Assembly (NCBI GenBank): GCA_030691435.1
Contig: JAUYEK010000195.1
Location: forward strand, 1 to 7,575
DNA: 7,575 nt
Reading direction: 5' to 3'
DNA from: Sulfuricella sp.
GTDB lineage: Bacteria; Pseudomonadota; Gammaproteobacteria; Burkholderiales; Sulfuricellaceae
The notes beneath the pieces were generated by a model, which was not told where the DNA came from, did not search any database, and was given only the letters and a program-made list of their open reading frames with translations. Both the position numbers and the translations under genes were made by a program. This document shows positions 7,115 to 7,575 of the stretch, piece after piece (the stretch's first letter is position 1; the number at the start of each line of letters is the position of its first letter).

Positions 7115-7137
7115 TTGCCCATAAATTTATAGGGCAA
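7115..7137. promoter_or_regulatory. 23-bp palindrome upstream of the PilZ gene, possible operator
   Basis: Arms TTGCCC (7115-7120) and GGGCAA (7132-7137) enclose the AT-rich centre ATAAATTTATA. On the minus strand the centre contains TATAAA, a plausible -10, so a protein bound here could control the PilZ gene 50 bases downstream. A smaller palindrome, TGTCA-TTT-TGACA, lies at 7091-7103, and TGTCA recurs at 7172-7176. No matching regulator is recognised. Confidence 0.4.
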
Positions 7138-7211
7138 GAACACGGGCAGGAAAGCAATGAAAGTGTCATTAAAATTTTGGCTCTGAGCTATTCGAAAAAC
7201 AAAAACGCAAA

Positions 7212-7256
7212 ATACTTTTACTATGCGCGGCAGGCAAAAGTGCGCTTGTAAAGTAT
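7212..7256 (-). terminator. Possible terminator of the rightmost gene
   Basis: GTAAAGTAT (7248-7256) pairs with ATACTTTTAC (7212-7221), with one bulge, and an inner GCGC/GCGC pair (7242-7245 with 7225-7228) extends the hairpin. On the minus strand it lies eight bases after the stop codon at 7264 and is followed by T-rich sequence (TTTTGCGTTTTTG). The stem is imperfect, so the call is moderate. Confidence 0.4.
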
Positions 7257-7263
7257 AAGGGCA

Positions 7264-7575
7264 TTATCCCTCTTCAAGCAATGCCTCGACCTGCCGGGCG
7301 GGCGCGCGCGCATTTTTCTCGGCATAACCGCGCGGAATTTGGCGTATATCCTCCGTGGCAAAAACCGTAACATTAATTTCTGCGGGGCCATCCAGCAAGG
7401 TAAAGACAGGGAGGGAGCGCTCTTCGCCCCCGAAATGGAGATGTTTTTCGCCACTTTTATAGGGTACCTGCCTGGCCAGTAGAAACAATTCCACCTCCTT
7501 GGCGCTATCCGTGAACAACTGCAGGTTAATGTCCGAGTAACGGGTCGCCGTGCCATTCAAAACCGAACCGGTGAG
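7264..7575 (-). CDS. Unrecognised protein, 5' end cut off; possible nucleotidyltransferase-like fold
   Basis: About 103 codons are open from the right edge to TAA at 7264-7266. I treat the gene as entering from outside the window, because there is no in-frame ATG near the edge; a TTG at 7560 is a formal alternative. The first visible residues read L-T-G-S-V-L-N-G-T-A-T-R-Y-S-D-I-N-L. This resembles the GS, spacer, D-h-[DE]-h signature of Pol-beta-type nucleotidyltransferases, but the second acidic residue is N. The rest alternates short strands and helices (VELFLLARQVPYKSGEKH, LPVFTLLDGPAEINVTVFA) and ends in a charged helix (ARQVEALLEEG). There is no membrane segment. It shares strand with the PilZ gene, but a 200-base gap and a possible terminator separate them. 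The family assignment is tentative. Confidence 0.5.
   Translation of the reverse strand, partial: LTGSVLNGTATRYSDINLQLFTDSAKEVELFLLARQVPYKSGEKHLHFGGEERSLPVFTLLDGPAEINVTVFATEDIRQIPRGYAEKNARAPARQVEALLEEG

Noticed and set aside
7221..7556. Overlapping minus-strand frame beginning with an ATG at 7556
   Set aside because: Arginine- and proline-rich and featureless, it is a shifted frame of the 7264-7575 gene, which has the more natural composition.

Overview
The window looks like a betaproteobacterial chromosome, probably of the Nitrosomonadales / Sulfuricella-Gallionella kind. This is inferred from the gene set (cytochrome c4, ResB and CcsB of System II cytochrome c maturation, next to a divergent engB/yihA and hemB), from GC-rich coding sequence and from the palindromic repeats between genes. 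I ran no database search.

Layout. On the minus strand, reading right to left, a dihaem cytochrome c4 gene (3445-4065) is followed by resB (1237-3288) and ccsB (1-1055, running off the left edge). ResB and CcsB together export haem and attach it to CxxCH apocytochromes such as the c4 encoded just upstream. Divergent from c4, on the plus strand, lie yihA/engB (4161-4787), a ribosome-assembly GTPase, and hemB (5093-6106), the second enzyme of tetrapyrrole synthesis. The centre of the window is therefore about haem supply and haem use. On the right, on the minus strand, are a YcgR-like PilZ protein (6289-7062) and the 3' part of an unrecognised gene with a possible nucleotidyltransferase signature (7264-7575).

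The most interesting part is the 305-bp gap between yihA and hemB. On the minus strand it has the layout of a free-standing small RNA of about 110 nt. A sigma-E-type promoter (GGAACTT, 17 nt, TCTGA) is followed by four successive hairpins. Three of their loops are C-rich (CCUCCC, CCCCU, CUCCCC) and could pair with Shine-Dalgarno sequences. The last hairpin is a strong intrinsic terminator with a TTTTTTATTT tail. The small-RNA promoter overlaps a plausible divergent sigma-70 promoter for hemB.

Second, four intergenic gaps or leaders contain palindromic repeats. The element between resB and ccsB sits between two imperfect 29-bp copies of the resB-stop/ccsB-start junction. This suggests that an insertion separated two once nearly abutting genes and left a decoy start codon behind. 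The c4-resB gap is almost wholly repeat, with a GAGGGGC tandem array that fits a G-quadruplex motif; the repeat supplies the c4 stop codon and leaves resB without a visible Shine-Dalgarno. Two other palindromic units lie in the hemB leader and downstream of hemB.
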